DNA from: Gilliamella sp. wkB7
GTDB taxonomy: Bacteria > Pseudomonadota > Gammaproteobacteria > Enterobacterales > Orbaceae
Length of the DNA: 64,000 nucleotides
Direction: 5' to 3'
Assembly (NCBI RefSeq): GCF_001693435.1
Contig: NZ_CM004509.1
Span: 682,001 to 746,000, forward strand
Part shown: positions 9,877 to 20,536 of the stretch, piece by piece
Numbering within the stretch: position 1 is the first letter of the stretch
Layout: each line of letters starts with the position of its first letter
The notes under the pieces: generated by a model
The model's database searches: none
Seen by the model: only the letters and a program-made list of their open reading frames with translations
What the model was told of the DNA's origin: nothing
Translations under genes and position numbers: made by a program

Positions 9877-11967
9877 CTAAGCATTAATGTATTTTTGACG
9901 ATCTGGAAGCCAACAAGCTATTAATTGCTGGGCAACTTGAGGGTAGTTTTGTTGTAGATAGTTAGATGTTTTTTGTACTTCACTAATCAGATGTTGATCA
10001 CGGATTAAATCAACGATTTTAAAGTTTGCCACACCCATTTGACGAGTCCCTAAAATTTCACCACTACCACGAATTTCAAGATCTTTTTGGGCAATAACAA
10101 AACCATCATTGCTTTCACGCATGACTCTCATTCGGGCTTGAGCGACCTTACTAAGTGGAGCTTGATACATTAAAACACAATGAGAAACGGCACTACCCCG
10201 ACCGACTCGCCCACGTAATTGGTGCAATTGAGCTAATCCCAGTCGTTCAGCATTTTCAATAATCATCAAACTTGCATTGGGAACATCAACACCAACTTCA
10301 ATTACCGTTGTTGCAACTAAGAGTTGAGTGTTACCTGCTTTAAAGTTTTGCATGACTAACTGCTTTTCATCTGATTTCATTTTGCCATGTATTAACGCTA
10401 TGGATAAATTAGGTAATCGCTCACGCAATTCCTCAACTAATATTTCAGCAGCTTGGGCATCAAGTGTTTCTGACTCTTCAACTAAGGTACAAACCCAATA
10501 AACTTGCCGTGCACTTAAACAAGCTTGATTGACTTTTTCAATAATCTCATCTCGTCTAGAATTAGGTATAACGACCGTTGTAACAGGCGTGCGGCCAGGC
10601 GGTAACTCATCAATCACCGAGACATCTAAATCAGCATAGACAGTCATTGCCAACGTTCTTGGGATCGGTGTTGCCGTCATAATTAACTGATGAGGATGCA
10701 TACTTTCTTTTATACCTTTTTCCCACAATGTTAATCGCTGATTAACACCAAAGCGGTGCTGTTCATCAATAATCACCAAGCCTAAAGCTGCAAATTCCAC
10801 TTTATCAACAAAAACAGCATGCGTACCAATTAACATAGTGATATTGCCACTTTGTACGCCTTCATAACGCAGCTTTTTATTTTTTGCAGTTAAACGCCCA
10901 GATAACCAATCCACAGTTATGCCAAGAGGTTCAAACCATTGTTTAAAATTGTTATAGTGCTGTTCCGCTAATATCTCGGTCGGTGCCATTAAGACAACTT
11001 GTTGATTATTTTCTATGGCATTTAATGCCGCCAATGCAGCAACTAAAGTTTTACCTGAACCCACATCCCCTTGAATTAAACGCATCATCGGAATAGGTTT
11101 AGCCATGTCTTTATAAATATCCCCAACGACACGTTGCTGAGCATTCGTAGGACTAAAAGGTAATGATGCTAAAAAAGGGTTTATAAACTTCTGACTTGTA
11201 TGCATGGCATAAGCTTGTTGCTTTTGATTATCGACTTTCAATAGCAACATACTTAAGTGATAAGCAAGTAACTCTTCAAAAATAAATCGTTTAATCGCAC
11301 AATGCTCACCAGTAACTAATTGATTAATATCGGTATCAATTGGTGGGTTATGAATGATATTTAATGAATCTAACGCGGGTAAAAAATGGCTCGCTAATTG
11401 AGGAGGTAAAATCTCAGCAGGAGGATTACGTTTTAACAGTAATAAAGCAGATTGAATCAACTTACGAATCACATTTTGAGTTAACCCATAGGTTGTCGGA
11501 TATATAGGGGTATATCTTTCCTGACTTGCATCGGCTAAGGCATTATCTTCACGACTCGCTTTAACTTTATATTGTGGATGAATAATTTCTGGATAATTTT
11601 TTCCACTTTTTATTTCACCGTAGGCACTTACCCATTTTCCTTGAGCCAAACTTGCTTTAATACCAGCATTAAAATTCATAAATCTCAATATCGCTATGCC
11701 TGATTCATCCTGTATATGACAAACTAACATTTGTTTGCGTTTTAAGATCACTTCGGTTTTTATAATGCAACCTTCAATCGTGGTATGTTCGCCAATAGCT
11801 ACATCACCAATGGCACATGATGAAGAGCGATCTTCATAACGTAAGGGAAAATGGAATAATAAGTCTTGAATGGTATCAATACCAAGGGCATGAAATTTTT
11901 TTTCTAAACTACTACCAATTCCACTTAATTTAATTAATGGAATGTGATTGAAAAAACGGTTTACCAT
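9877..11967 (-). CDS. recG: ATP-dependent DNA helicase RecG
   Basis: This 696-residue SF2 helicase remodels stalled forks and Holliday junctions. The N-terminal OB-fold 'wedge' domain spans about residues 60-150. Helicase motifs are visible: GDVGSGKT (Walker A), IIDEQHRFGV (DEQH), TATPIPRTLA, and the QLRGRVGRG motif VI. The C-terminal TRG region (VMRESNDGFVIAQKDLEIRGSGEILG) is typical. Length is close to E. coli RecG (693). The gene begins 5 nt after the spoT stop and is likely co-transcribed from rpoZ. E. coli has trmH between them, and it is absent here. Confidence 0.97.
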   Translation of the reverse strand: MVNRFFNHIPLIKLSGIGSSLEKKFHALGIDTIQDLLFHFPLRYEDRSSSCAIGDVAIGEHTTIEGCIIKTEVILKRKQMLVCHIQDESGIAILRFMNFNAGIKASLAQGKWVSAYGEIKSGKNYPEIIHPQYKVKASREDNALADASQERYTPIYPTTYGLTQNVIRKLIQSALLLLKRNPPAEILPPQLASHFLPALDSLNIIHNPPIDTDINQLVTGEHCAIKRFIFEELLAYHLSMLLLKVDNQKQQAYAMHTSQKFINPFLASLPFSPTNAQQRVVGDIYKDMAKPIPMMRLIQGDVGSGKTLVAALAALNAIENNQQVVLMAPTEILAEQHYNNFKQWFEPLGITVDWLSGRLTAKNKKLRYEGVQSGNITMLIGTHAVFVDKVEFAALGLVIIDEQHRFGVNQRLTLWEKGIKESMHPHQLIMTATPIPRTLAMTVYADLDVSVIDELPPGRTPVTTVVIPNSRRDEIIEKVNQACLSARQVYWVCTLVEESETLDAQAAEILVEELRERLPNLSIALIHGKMKSDEKQLVMQNFKAGNTQLLVATTVIEVGVDVPNASLMIIENAERLGLAQLHQLRGRVGRGSAVSHCVLMYQAPLSKVAQARMRVMRESNDGFVIAQKDLEIRGSGEILGTRQMGVANFKIVDLIRDQHLISEVQKTSNYLQQNYPQVAQQLIACWLPDRQKYINA

Positions 11968-11972
11968 AATAA

Positions 11973-14081
11973 TTAATTGATATTGCGAGTCACACTCACA
12001 ACATCTTGTTGTAAAGATAGTTTTCGTATTAACTCATTGAGTTGTTGAGAGTTTTTCACTTCAATTTGTAAGATAATAGTATAAATTTGTCGATCTTTTT
12101 CTTCCGTATTTAACCATTGTAAATGAGCTTTTTCATCGTTTATGATGGAAAGAACATGACCTAATGATCCTTGATTATTTAAGATATCTACCCAAATTTC
12201 AGCAACAAAAAACTGATCAATATTTGTCGCCCATTTAAGAGGAATATACTTGTCAGGATTATTTTGATAACCGGTTATATTACGACAAGATTCATGATGT
12301 ACAGTTAAACCTTTTTCTGTACTCACATGACCAATGATAGGGTCATTAGGTATTGGATGACAACATTTAGAAAAAGTAACTAAAACACCTTCACTTCCCG
12401 TTATCACTAAAGTTGAACTCGGATCAGATTGATCCTGCAATAATTCATTATGCTTTAAGCCTTTGGCGATAAAGTGACTCATAATATTACCTAAACCAAT
12501 TTCAGCCAACACATCATCAAAGGATTGTAATTTGGTAATTTGTAAAATTTTCTTGATCTGTTGATCAGTAAGATCTTCAATTCCACCTGTGTTAACTAGT
12601 GCTAAATTGAGTAATCGACGCCCTAGCACCATAGCATCTTCACGTTTTAACGATTTTAACGCTTGACGAATACGCGATCTAGCTTTGGAACTCACCACAA
12701 AACTGAGCCAGCGAGCATTAGGTCGAGCTTCAGGTGAAGTAATAATCTCAACCGTTTGTCCATTACTTAATGGCTGAGATAGCGGATAAGGTTTGCGATC
12801 AACTATTGCACCAATACATTGATGACCAATATCAGTATGGACTGCGTAAGCGAGATCAACGGCTGTTGCCCCTTCAGGTAATTGAACAATGCGGCCTTTA
12901 GGCGTAAAGACATAGATCTCTTTAGGAAACAGATCCGATTTCACATTTTCAATAAATTCATATGAATTACCAACACTCTGTTGCAGTTCTAATAAGCTTT
13001 GCATCCAACGTTGAGCCTTAATTTGGGCTGTTGTATGCGTAATCTCATCTTTTTCATTATATACCCAATGAGCAGCTACACCCATTTCAGCCATTTGATC
13101 CATATCTTCAGTGCGTATTTGCACCTCTACTGGGGTACCATGTGGACCAATTAACGATGAATGTAACGATTGGTAACCATTGGCTTTAGGAATGGCAATA
13201 TAATCTTTAAAACGATTAAGACGTGGTTTATATAGATTATGTACTAAACCCAGAGCTCGGTAACAGGCATCAACATCTTTAACGACAACGCGAAAAATAT
13301 AGATATCCATGATTGAGTGAAAATGCTGTTCACGCATTTGCATTTTCTGATAAATCACATAGATATTTTTTTCTAATCCTTCCACGACTGCATCAATATG
13401 AGCATCAGCTAAACGCCCTCTAATTTCTGACAAAATTTGCTTAATAAGTTCTTTTCTGGTGCCACGAGCGACATCAACGACTTTTTCTAAAACTTTTGCG
13501 CGATTAGGATGCATCGCGGTAAAGCCCAATATTTCAAGCTCAGTTTTAATATGATGAATACCTAAACGATGTGCTAAAGGAGCATAAATCTCTAATGTCT
13601 CTTTTGCTATGCGACGGCGTTTATCGGGTCTTAATGAGCCCAGTGTTCGCATATTATGGGTACGGTCAGCAAGTTTAATTAAAATAACGCGTACATCTTC
13701 GGTCATGGCGAGAACCATTTTGCGAAAATTTTCAGCTTGTGCCTCTTGTCTGTTGCGAAATTTTAATTTATCTAATTTAGAAACACCTTCAACTAAGATA
13801 GCAACGTGTTTACCAAATTTTTCCGTTATATCTTGAAAGGTGACAGGTGTGTCTTCAATAGTATCATGTAAGAGTGCAGCGATGATTGTTTCATAATCCA
13901 GTCGCATATCGGCTAAAATTGTCGCAACCGCGACTGGATGAGTGATATAAGGTTCACCGCTACATCGGAATTGCCCGTCATGCGCCTTTTGAGCAAAGAG
14001 ATAAGCATCTTGAATAATTTCAACTTGTTTAGCTGGAAGATAAGATGTGACAACCTCTTTTAAACCATCAAAATATTGCAT
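11973..14081 (-). CDS. spoT: Bifunctional (p)ppGpp synthetase/hydrolase SpoT
   Basis: This roughly 702-residue RelA/SpoT homologue has an active HD hydrolase domain (HPVAVATILA and ALLHDTIEDT). The synthetase domain follows with the Arg-Asp-rich IMDIYIFRVVV and ANGYQSLHSS, then the TGS domain (YVFTPKGRIVQLPEGATAVD) and an ACT-like end. The intact HDTIEDT motif argues for SpoT rather than RelA. I place the start at 14081 (ATG, MQYFDG). An alternative TTG lies 6 nt upstream. It lies 19 nt after rpoZ, as in the classic rpoZ-spoT operon. Confidence 0.96.
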   Translation of the reverse strand: MQYFDGLKEVVTSYLPAKQVEIIQDAYLFAQKAHDGQFRCSGEPYITHPVAVATILADMRLDYETIIAALLHDTIEDTPVTFQDITEKFGKHVAILVEGVSKLDKLKFRNRQEAQAENFRKMVLAMTEDVRVILIKLADRTHNMRTLGSLRPDKRRRIAKETLEIYAPLAHRLGIHHIKTELEILGFTAMHPNRAKVLEKVVDVARGTRKELIKQILSEIRGRLADAHIDAVVEGLEKNIYVIYQKMQMREQHFHSIMDIYIFRVVVKDVDACYRALGLVHNLYKPRLNRFKDYIAIPKANGYQSLHSSLIGPHGTPVEVQIRTEDMDQMAEMGVAAHWVYNEKDEITHTTAQIKAQRWMQSLLELQQSVGNSYEFIENVKSDLFPKEIYVFTPKGRIVQLPEGATAVDLAYAVHTDIGHQCIGAIVDRKPYPLSQPLSNGQTVEIITSPEARPNARWLSFVVSSKARSRIRQALKSLKREDAMVLGRRLLNLALVNTGGIEDLTDQQIKKILQITKLQSFDDVLAEIGLGNIMSHFIAKGLKHNELLQDQSDPSSTLVITGSEGVLVTFSKCCHPIPNDPIIGHVSTEKGLTVHHESCRNITGYQNNPDKYIPLKWATNIDQFFVAEIWVDILNNQGSLGHVLSIINDEKAHLQWLNTEEKDRQIYTIILQIEVKNSQQLNELIRKLSLQQDVVSVTRNIN

Positions 14082-14100
14082 AAGCAATTCTCATCAGAAT

Positions 14101-14391
14101 TTATTCGTACGAGGGAGTATTATCAAGAAGAATCGATTCATGAAGTGCAGAACGAACTTCCGCTTCTTCATCTTGACGAGCTTGGAAATCAGCAGTATCA
14201 AGAATTTGTTTGTTGACAAGGCCATCTTCAATTTCACGTAACGCAACAACGGTTTCCTTGTCGTTTTCTTCTGGAATTAATGGCGATTTATTTTCAATTT
14301 GTAATTGACGAGCACGTCTTGCTGCAACTAAAACGAGATCAAAGCGATTACCAATTTTTTCTACTGCATCTTGGACAGTTACACGAGCCAT
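14101..14391 (-). CDS. rpoZ: RNA polymerase omega subunit
   Basis: This 96-residue protein matches omega: [30 protein letters not shown] is the conserved N-terminal core, followed by the [12 protein letters not shown] segment. Omega helps fold the beta-prime subunit and forms part of the ppGpp binding site 1, so its pairing with spoT is functionally sensible. It heads the rpoZ-spoT-recG run. gmk, which precedes rpoZ in E. coli, is not here. Confidence 0.95.
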   Translation of the reverse strand: MARVTVQDAVEKIGNRFDLVLVAARRARQLQIENKSPLIPEENDKETVVALREIEDGLVNKQILDTADFQARQDEEAEVRSALHESILLDNTPSYE

Positions 14392-14528
14392 TTTTACCTC
14401 TAATTTGTTTTACTAAATTGCTTTATTTGAAAGATCTATTATTGTACTTAATTTTGTAGCAAATTGTCCATATTAATATTATTTTTAAACCCAAGCTAGC
14501 TGGATTTTTTACAAAAAACTATCAATCG

Positions 14529-15743
14529 TTATTCAATCAAATCTAACCAAACATTCGTACCAATAATTGGCATGTTTTCAAAATAGCGGCGTAAAGCATC
14601 TAAAGCAATTGCACAAAGAATTTTTTGAGTGATGTGACGATTCTGTTGTCGACCTGTGTATTTCAAATTAAATTTTAAAAACTGCTGTGACGTAGCTATG
14701 ATCAAAGTAAATTCCGTATTCCTTTCTCTAAAATTAACTAGCCCAAGTACGATATCAGCCCTATTTTTAGTTAATGTGTCTAAAAAATAGTCTTTAGAAT
14801 CCTCAGGAAACAATGGAACGATTTCCGACTTAACCAGCGGAGCTTCACACTCAAATAATTGCTGAGCAATAACGCCTGCTGATTGTTGTTCAATAACAGC
14901 GATTGTTTGTCCTTTTTCGATTAAAATTCTAGAAACAAGCATTGCTAAGCCTAGATCGCCATGTTGAGTTAAAACACCTTCATACAAGAAATTGTTAGCC
15001 ACAATTGATTTTATTTGTTGCCATAACTCATCCATCTTATTTTTTTGTTGTTCTGAACCCGTTAATTTCAGTTCAATCATTGGCATTGCTGCTCGATATC
15101 CAACCACAATATCAGTTGGTATATTTAGTTTGTTATCAATTTTCGTTGCTAAATCACTTTCTGTTTGTCCCATGGTCATCAGTCGATAACATAATTTCTT
15201 TTCTAATGTTGGAAACCTTAATTTAATTTCAGGCAAAATTGAGGTTTTAACCATTTCTTTGAATTCGCTCGGGACACCAGGAGTAAAATATAAAAAGCAC
15301 TGATTGATCTGCATTTTAAAGCCACATGCCGTTCCCATAGGATTATCAATTAAAGTAGCACTTTGGGGTAACATCGCCTGTTTTATATTACTTGGTGACA
15401 TCGTTTTACCACGGCTTAAAAAATATTGCTCAATTTTATCCACCCACTCTTGATGCAATATAAGGGATTCGTGATTGGCTAAAGCTGCTGCCTGTGCACT
15501 TAAATCATCACTTGTTGGTCCTAAACCACCGTTTACAATAATAATATCATTATCTAAACTATGTTGTTTAAGTGTGCAAATAAGTTGAGTTAAATCATCG
15601 CCAACCGTGTGTCTGGAAGTCATTAAGATGCCTTCCTGTAAAAGCAATTCAGACAACCAAGCCGCGTTGGTATCAATTATTTGCCCATATAAAACCTCAT
15701 CACCAGTACTGAGCATTTCGATCTTAATTATTTTTTTATTCAT
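14529..15743 (-). CDS. CinA-like protein (YfaY-type molybdopterin-binding family)
   Basis: This roughly 404-residue protein has an N-terminal MoCF/CinA-type domain (IEMLSTGDEVLYGQIIDTNAAWL, HTVGDD, VNGGLGPTSDD, GVPSEFKEM). A C-terminal CinA-like domain degenerates from the NMN deamidase consensus, with EQQSAGVIAQQL in place of AESLTGG. That suggests the C-terminal deamidase activity is weak or lost, as in enterobacterial YfaY. The reading frame is open to 15773, but a GGGG precedes the ATG at 15743 (MNKKIIKIEML), which I prefer. It follows the SulP transporter. Confidence 0.8.
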   Translation of the reverse strand: MNKKIIKIEMLSTGDEVLYGQIIDTNAAWLSELLLQEGILMTSRHTVGDDLTQLICTLKQHSLDNDIIIVNGGLGPTSDDLSAQAAALANHESLILHQEWVDKIEQYFLSRGKTMSPSNIKQAMLPQSATLIDNPMGTACGFKMQINQCFLYFTPGVPSEFKEMVKTSILPEIKLRFPTLEKKLCYRLMTMGQTESDLATKIDNKLNIPTDIVVGYRAAMPMIELKLTGSEQQKNKMDELWQQIKSIVANNFLYEGVLTQHGDLGLAMLVSRILIEKGQTIAVIEQQSAGVIAQQLFECEAPLVKSEIVPLFPEDSKDYFLDTLTKNRADIVLGLVNFRERNTEFTLIIATSQQFLKFNLKYTGRQQNRHITQKILCAIALDALRRYFENMPIIGTNVWLDLIE

Positions 15744-15769
15744 AAAATACCCCATAAACCACGCAATGA

Positions 15770-17560
15770 TCAATTATCAATATCTTTGCTATCTACATCT
15801 TCTTCATCATTATTGTCTATATGTTCTATGCTATTCACATCGTCTTCGTCATTGTTTATATGTTCTTTACTTTGCACTAACCTGACTGAAAAATAGAGAT
15901 CATAAGCAAATTCAATATACTCTTCATCAAGCTGTATATTCATCTGTTTAAACCAATTTTTGAGTGTTTTTCGCCTACCAGATAGGATCAAAATAACATT
16001 CCTAACCTTTAAAGATTTAACTAACTCTTCAATACCAAGTAAAACGCTGACATCTTTGTAAGTAAAACAAGGAATCGCATCTACAATCACGTAGTTTATT
16101 GGCTCTTCTGACTCGTCAATATAACTTATAATTTTTCGCTTGAAATATGCAATATTGAAATAAGTGAGTGGGGAATTAAATCGATAAATAATTGTACTTT
16201 TTAGTGGTTTAACCTCTTTACCTAAAGAGTGAATGCGACCACTATCATCCATCCCTAAAAGTTGATCTTTTGGTCTGAAAACACGGCGTAAAAACAGAAA
16301 GAGTCCTAACAACACTGCGAGCGCCATACCTGGGATAATGCCAATCAATAACACCGAAATAAACGTGATTAAACTTAAGTAAAACGCATCGCGATCAAAC
16401 TTGAAAAAACGAAATATAGTTTGGAAATTAATAAGAGATAGCGAAGAGTAAATTAAAATCACCCCTAATACACAAGTGGGAATGTATTGTAAAGGCGACA
16501 GAAAAAACAGAACCACAAAACCAATTAATATCGCAGCAATAATTGAAACAAGCTGAGTTTTACCACCATTGGCATCATTAACCGCAGTACGCGATGAAGT
16601 GCCACTGACCACAAATCCTTGTGATAATCCTGCTACAATATTTGCCATACCTAATGCTCTAAATTCTACATCTGCGTTTGTTTCATAATTATTTTTAGAG
16701 GCAAAGCTACGAACCGTTATCATCATACTAACAAAACAGATAACCGCTATATTCAATGATGGAACCACTAAATCTCGCATTTTTGATTTATCAAAGCCAA
16801 TCCATGATTCAGCAGGTATAAATTCACCACTAACTTGACCGATGATACGTATACTGTGCGATTCAAAATTAAATAACCATGAAAAAAAGGTCATTATCAC
16901 TACAGCGAAAAGCGGAGCTGGATAGCGAGGCCTTAATCTTTTCAAAGCAACGAGTATGAGTAAAGTAAAAAACGAGACCAATGCAGTTAAAATATGGATT
17001 TCAGAGATTTTAAAAGGTAAATACACGACTCGTTCAATTAAGTATGAAAAGTCATAAGAGAAACCTAATGTTTTAGCCAACTGATCAATGATAATTGTGA
17101 TTGAAATCCCATTAAGTAGACCAATTAAAATCGGTTGACTGAGCAAATCAGCTAACGCCCCTAAATGCAACTTACCAGCAATAATACACCATATTCCAAT
17201 CATAATGGTTAACAATATAACCAGTTGCCAACGTAAGATGGGATCATTTGCCGCCAAAGGAAAAACAACGGCTGCAACTACCGCACAGGTTGCGGTATCT
17301 GGACCTACAATAAGTTGTTTGGAAGAGCCAAAAAGTGCATAAACAATAAGGGGTAAAATGGTTGAATATAATCCAGCTATAGCACCTACTCCCGTTAATT
17401 CAGCATATGCAATTGATACAGGTAACGAAACAGCCGCGACCGATAAGCCTGCTTTTATATCAGAATTAAAATATTCCCGTCTATAATGCAATAAACTGAT
17501 TAATCCTGGCATCCACAATGCTATTTTTTGTAATATCCCTTTGTTTTCCACTTTTTGCAT
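15770..17560 (-). CDS. SulP-family anion transporter with STAS domain
   Basis: This 596-residue inner-membrane transporter has about 11-12 hydrophobic segments, starting after HYRREYFNSDIKAGLSVAAVSLP. It shows the SulP signature region (AYAELTGVGAIAGLYSTILP) and FVVSGTSSRTAVNDANGGKTQ. A cytoplasmic STAS domain follows (about residues 450-560). Substrate could be sulphate, bicarbonate or a dicarboxylate and cannot be told from sequence. The last 35 residues form an unusual acidic tail from an imperfect duplication (EHINNDEDDVNSIEHIDNND). It starts 6 nt after the pmbA stop. Confidence 0.88.
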   Translation of the reverse strand: MQKVENKGILQKIALWMPGLISLLHYRREYFNSDIKAGLSVAAVSLPVSIAYAELTGVGAIAGLYSTILPLIVYALFGSSKQLIVGPDTATCAVVAAVVFPLAANDPILRWQLVILLTIMIGIWCIIAGKLHLGALADLLSQPILIGLLNGISITIIIDQLAKTLGFSYDFSYLIERVVYLPFKISEIHILTALVSFFTLLILVALKRLRPRYPAPLFAVVIMTFFSWLFNFESHSIRIIGQVSGEFIPAESWIGFDKSKMRDLVVPSLNIAVICFVSMMITVRSFASKNNYETNADVEFRALGMANIVAGLSQGFVVSGTSSRTAVNDANGGKTQLVSIIAAILIGFVVLFFLSPLQYIPTCVLGVILIYSSLSLINFQTIFRFFKFDRDAFYLSLITFISVLLIGIIPGMALAVLLGLFLFLRRVFRPKDQLLGMDDSGRIHSLGKEVKPLKSTIIYRFNSPLTYFNIAYFKRKIISYIDESEEPINYVIVDAIPCFTYKDVSVLLGIEELVKSLKVRNVILILSGRRKTLKNWFKQMNIQLDEEYIEFAYDLYFSVRLVQSKEHINNDEDDVNSIEHIDNNDEEDVDSKDIDN

Positions 17561-17566
17561 GTTTTA

Positions 17567-18919
17567 TTATCTTCCAGCTATACTTATGTTTTCAATTAAA
17601 ATTGATCCGCATTGAATATTACTTCTTGTTTCAAGATCATTCCCTATCGCAACGATATTTTGATACATATCTTTGAGATTACCAGCAACCGTAAATTCAT
17701 TGATTGGATACTGGATTTGACCATTTTCCACCCAAAATCCAGTGGCTCCACGTGAATAATCTCCCGTGACATTATTAACACCATCCCCCATTAAAGAGGT
17801 TACAACCACACCTTTATCTAATTTGGCTAACATAGCATTAAAGTCTGCATCTGTTTGACTTGATGAGACTAACCAATTATGTATCCCCCCAGCATGTCCT
17901 GTTGATTTTAGACCTAATTTTCTGGCTGAGTAATTACTCAATAAATAAGTTTGTAAAATACCCTGCTCAATAATATTACGTTTAACGGTTTTTGTTCCTT
18001 CACTATCAAATGGTGAAGAACCAATTCCTTTTAAAATGAAAGGATCTTCCAAAATAGTTAACCAAGATGGGAATATTGTTTTACCCACACTATCTAACAA
18101 AAACGAAGATTTACGATAAATTGCACCACCACTTATCGCACTCACTAAGTGTCTAATTAATCCGACCGCTACATCCGCACAAAACAGAACGGGGACTTGC
18201 ATGGTCTCAATTTGTCTCGCCCCTAAATGGGAAATCGTTTTTTCGGCAGCTTGTTGCCCGACCCATAGTGGTGATTTTAGATTGTTAATGTCCCGTGATG
18301 AAGTGAAAGCATAATTGCGCTCCATTTGTTCATCTTGTTTTGCAATAACTGAACAAGATAGTGAATGAGAACTTGCACAGTAACCATTCAACATACCCAA
18401 GCTATTCCCATACATATAAATACCATAACGGCTTCCAAAATAACTGCCATCACTATTAATGATTTCGGGATAGGCTAAAGCAGCTTCTTCTGCTTGTTTG
18501 GCTTGCTCTATGGCTTTATCGACATTCAAATCACTTGGATAGAACAGATCTAAATCAGGTGCATCAAATGCCATCAAATCTACATCACCTAAACCAGAAT
18601 AAGGATCGGGTGAAGTATATTGCATAATGTTGATGGCCATATCAATGGTTTGGGCAATCGCCTGCGGGGATAAATCATTTGTTGATGCACTTCCCTTACG
18701 TTGGTTTTGATAAACCGTAATGCCTAATGCACCATCGCTATTAAATTCTACGTTTTCAGTTTCACCCATACGAGTGCTGATACTTATACCCGTGGATTGA
18801 TTAATTGAAACTTCAACCGAATCAACTCTTGGTTTAGCTTGCTCAATAGCATGAGCAACAATAGCGGATAAATTTTCTTTTTGGGTTAAAGCGTCTTTTT
18901 TGATTTGTTCTATACTCAT
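17567..18919 (-). CDS. pmbA: Metalloprotease subunit PmbA (TldE)
   Basis: This 450-residue protein is the TldE/PmbA partner of the TldD-TldE protease that processes peptides such as microcin B17 and CcdA. Family features visible are VSINQSTGISISTRMGETE near the N-terminus, GSRYGIYMYGNS, and the C-terminal VTSLMGDGVNNVTGDYSRGATGFWVENG. Length equals the E. coli protein (450). Its start faces darP, the same divergent arrangement as E. coli pmbA/yjgA. tldD is not in the window. Confidence 0.95.
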   Translation of the reverse strand: MSIEQIKKDALTQKENLSAIVAHAIEQAKPRVDSVEVSINQSTGISISTRMGETENVEFNSDGALGITVYQNQRKGSASTNDLSPQAIAQTIDMAINIMQYTSPDPYSGLGDVDLMAFDAPDLDLFYPSDLNVDKAIEQAKQAEEAALAYPEIINSDGSYFGSRYGIYMYGNSLGMLNGYCASSHSLSCSVIAKQDEQMERNYAFTSSRDINNLKSPLWVGQQAAEKTISHLGARQIETMQVPVLFCADVAVGLIRHLVSAISGGAIYRKSSFLLDSVGKTIFPSWLTILEDPFILKGIGSSPFDSEGTKTVKRNIIEQGILQTYLLSNYSARKLGLKSTGHAGGIHNWLVSSSQTDADFNAMLAKLDKGVVVTSLMGDGVNNVTGDYSRGATGFWVENGQIQYPINEFTVAGNLKDMYQNIVAIGNDLETRSNIQCGSILIENISIAGR

Positions 18920-18996
18920 TTTATTATTTTCTACAATTCTGCTAGTGATACGTTATAATAAGCCAGAATTGCATTTTAGTTAACAAAAGAAATCAT

Positions 18997-19533
18997 ATGA
19001 ATCAAAATCAAGAGACAATCAAAGAGCCAAACTTAGCTGTCGACGAGATCGAAGATGAGATCATTTACGTCAGTAAGAGCGAAATCAAAAGAGATGCTGA
19101 AGAACTTAAAAAACTCGGAATTGAGCTAGTTAATCTAAGTAAAAATGAAATTGTTAAAATTCCTCTTGATGAAGATTTACTTTACGCTATCGAATTAGCG
19201 CAAAAAATCAAAAAAGAAGGTTATAGAAGACAAATTCAATATATTGGCAAGTTGCTTCGCAGTCGAGATATCGAACCGATAACCCTTGCTCTAAACAAAC
19301 TTAAAAATCGCCATAATCAACAAGTAGCAATATTTCATAAATTAGAAAAATTGCGCGATGAACTTATTGAAACAGGTGATGCAGAAACCATTATTGGTTT
19401 ATACCCTAATGCTGACAGGCAACAACTGCGTACTTTAGCTCGTTTAGCCAAAAAAGAGTTACAATCCAATAAGCCACCTAAAACAGCAAGACAAATTTTT
19501 CAATATTTAAAAGAATTGAGCGATACAGAATAA
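18997..19533 (+). CDS. darP: Ribosome biogenesis factor DarP (YjgA, DUF615)
   Basis: This 178-residue cytosolic protein is of the DUF615 family that binds late 50S subunit precursors and promotes peptidyl-transferase-centre maturation. The family pattern is clear: [38 protein letters not shown] and [19 protein letters not shown]. It is divergent from pmbA, matching the E. coli arrangement, with the two promoters presumably in the 77-bp gap. Confidence 0.94.
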   Translation: MNQNQETIKEPNLAVDEIEDEIIYVSKSEIKRDAEELKKLGIELVNLSKNEIVKIPLDEDLLYAIELAQKIKKEGYRRQIQYIGKLLRSRDIEPITLALNKLKNRHNQQVAIFHKLEKLRDELIETGDAETIIGLYPNADRQQLRTLARLAKKELQSNKPPKTARQIFQYLKELSDTE

Positions 19534-19598
19534 GTTTTATAATGTACGCTCATTACTGATGAACTAAACTATTATTAACCTAGATAGAGGATACAAAA

Positions 19599-20129
19599 AT
19601 GGGACTTTTAAATGTACCAGCAGGTAAAGAATTACCAGATGATATTTATGTTGTGATTGAAATTCCTGCCAATGCAGATCCAATCAAATATGAAGTAGAT
19701 AAAGATACTGGCGCGATATTTGTTGACCGCTTTATGGCTACAGCTATGTTTTACCCATGTAACTATGGCTATATCAATAACACATTATCTCTTGATGGTG
19801 ACCCTGTTGATGTATTAGTCCCAACTCCATACCCATTACAACCAGGTTCAGTTATTCGTTGTCGTCCTGTTGGTGTATTAAAAATGACTGACGAATCGGG
19901 TGAAGATGCTAAATTAGTTGCGGTACCACATACTAAACTTTCAAAAGAATATGACCATATTAAAGATGTTGAAGATTTACCAGAATTACTTAAATCTCAA
20001 ATCAAACACTTTTTCGAACAATACAAAGCACTCGAAAAAGGTAAATGGGTTAAAGTTGATGGATGGGAAAACGCAGATGCGGCTCGTAAAGAAATTATCG
20101 AATCTTTCGAAAGAGCTAACAAAAAATAG
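19599..20129 (+). CDS. ppa: Inorganic pyrophosphatase
   Basis: This 176-residue family I soluble pyrophosphatase hydrolyses PPi to drive biosynthesis. The Mg-binding signature DGDPVDVLV is present (residues about 66-74), along with [24 protein letters not shown] and [14 protein letters not shown]. Length equals E. coli Ppa (176). A strong intrinsic terminator follows at 20179-20214, so it is monocistronic or the end of a darP-ppa transcript. Confidence 0.97.
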   Translation: MGLLNVPAGKELPDDIYVVIEIPANADPIKYEVDKDTGAIFVDRFMATAMFYPCNYGYINNTLSLDGDPVDVLVPTPYPLQPGSVIRCRPVGVLKMTDESGEDAKLVAVPHTKLSKEYDHIKDVEDLPELLKSQIKHFFEQYKALEKGKWVKVDGWENADAARKEIIESFERANKK

Positions 20130-20536
20130 ACTTAAATAAAAAATTTACAAAATTTATATTAAGTAAACGTTAAAAAAAAGAGTCGCTAAAAAATGTTTAG
20201 TGACTCTTTTTTTTGAGTGAACTTTGACTTTCGAAATAAATATAATTTTTTTGTCATGTTTTAATTGTTTTATATCAAATTAAATTTATTTTAAACAAAA
20301 ATTTATATAAAACGGCACTCTAAGATTAAAAAATTGTCATTAAAACCTTGCTTTCGATTATAATTTATGCGGTAATAGTACCAGACTTACAACGCAGTAT
20401 TTTATTATGAAAACGATTAACTTTTTTTATGTAACATTAATCATATTTTTAGTTTTGAGTTGAATTAATAATACTAAGTGAAGGTCTATTCGTGCCTTAA
20501 AGGCAAATTATTAATTATTGTTAGGATGTCTAGTAA
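20130..20536 (+). other. ppa-csp intergenic region and csp leader
   Basis: The left part holds the ppa terminator. The rest (about 320 bp) is AT-rich with no reading frame of note. It probably contains the cold-shock gene promoter and a long 5' leader, as cspA-family mRNAs usually have. A TATAAT hexamer lies near 20357, but the matching -35 (TTGTCA) is 19 bp away, so the assignment is tentative. Confidence 0.4.
20179..20214 (+). terminator. Intrinsic terminator of ppa
   Basis: AGAGTCGCTAAA pairs with TTTAGTGACTCT (12 bp, one G-U pair) and is followed by a run of seven T. Confidence 0.9.
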
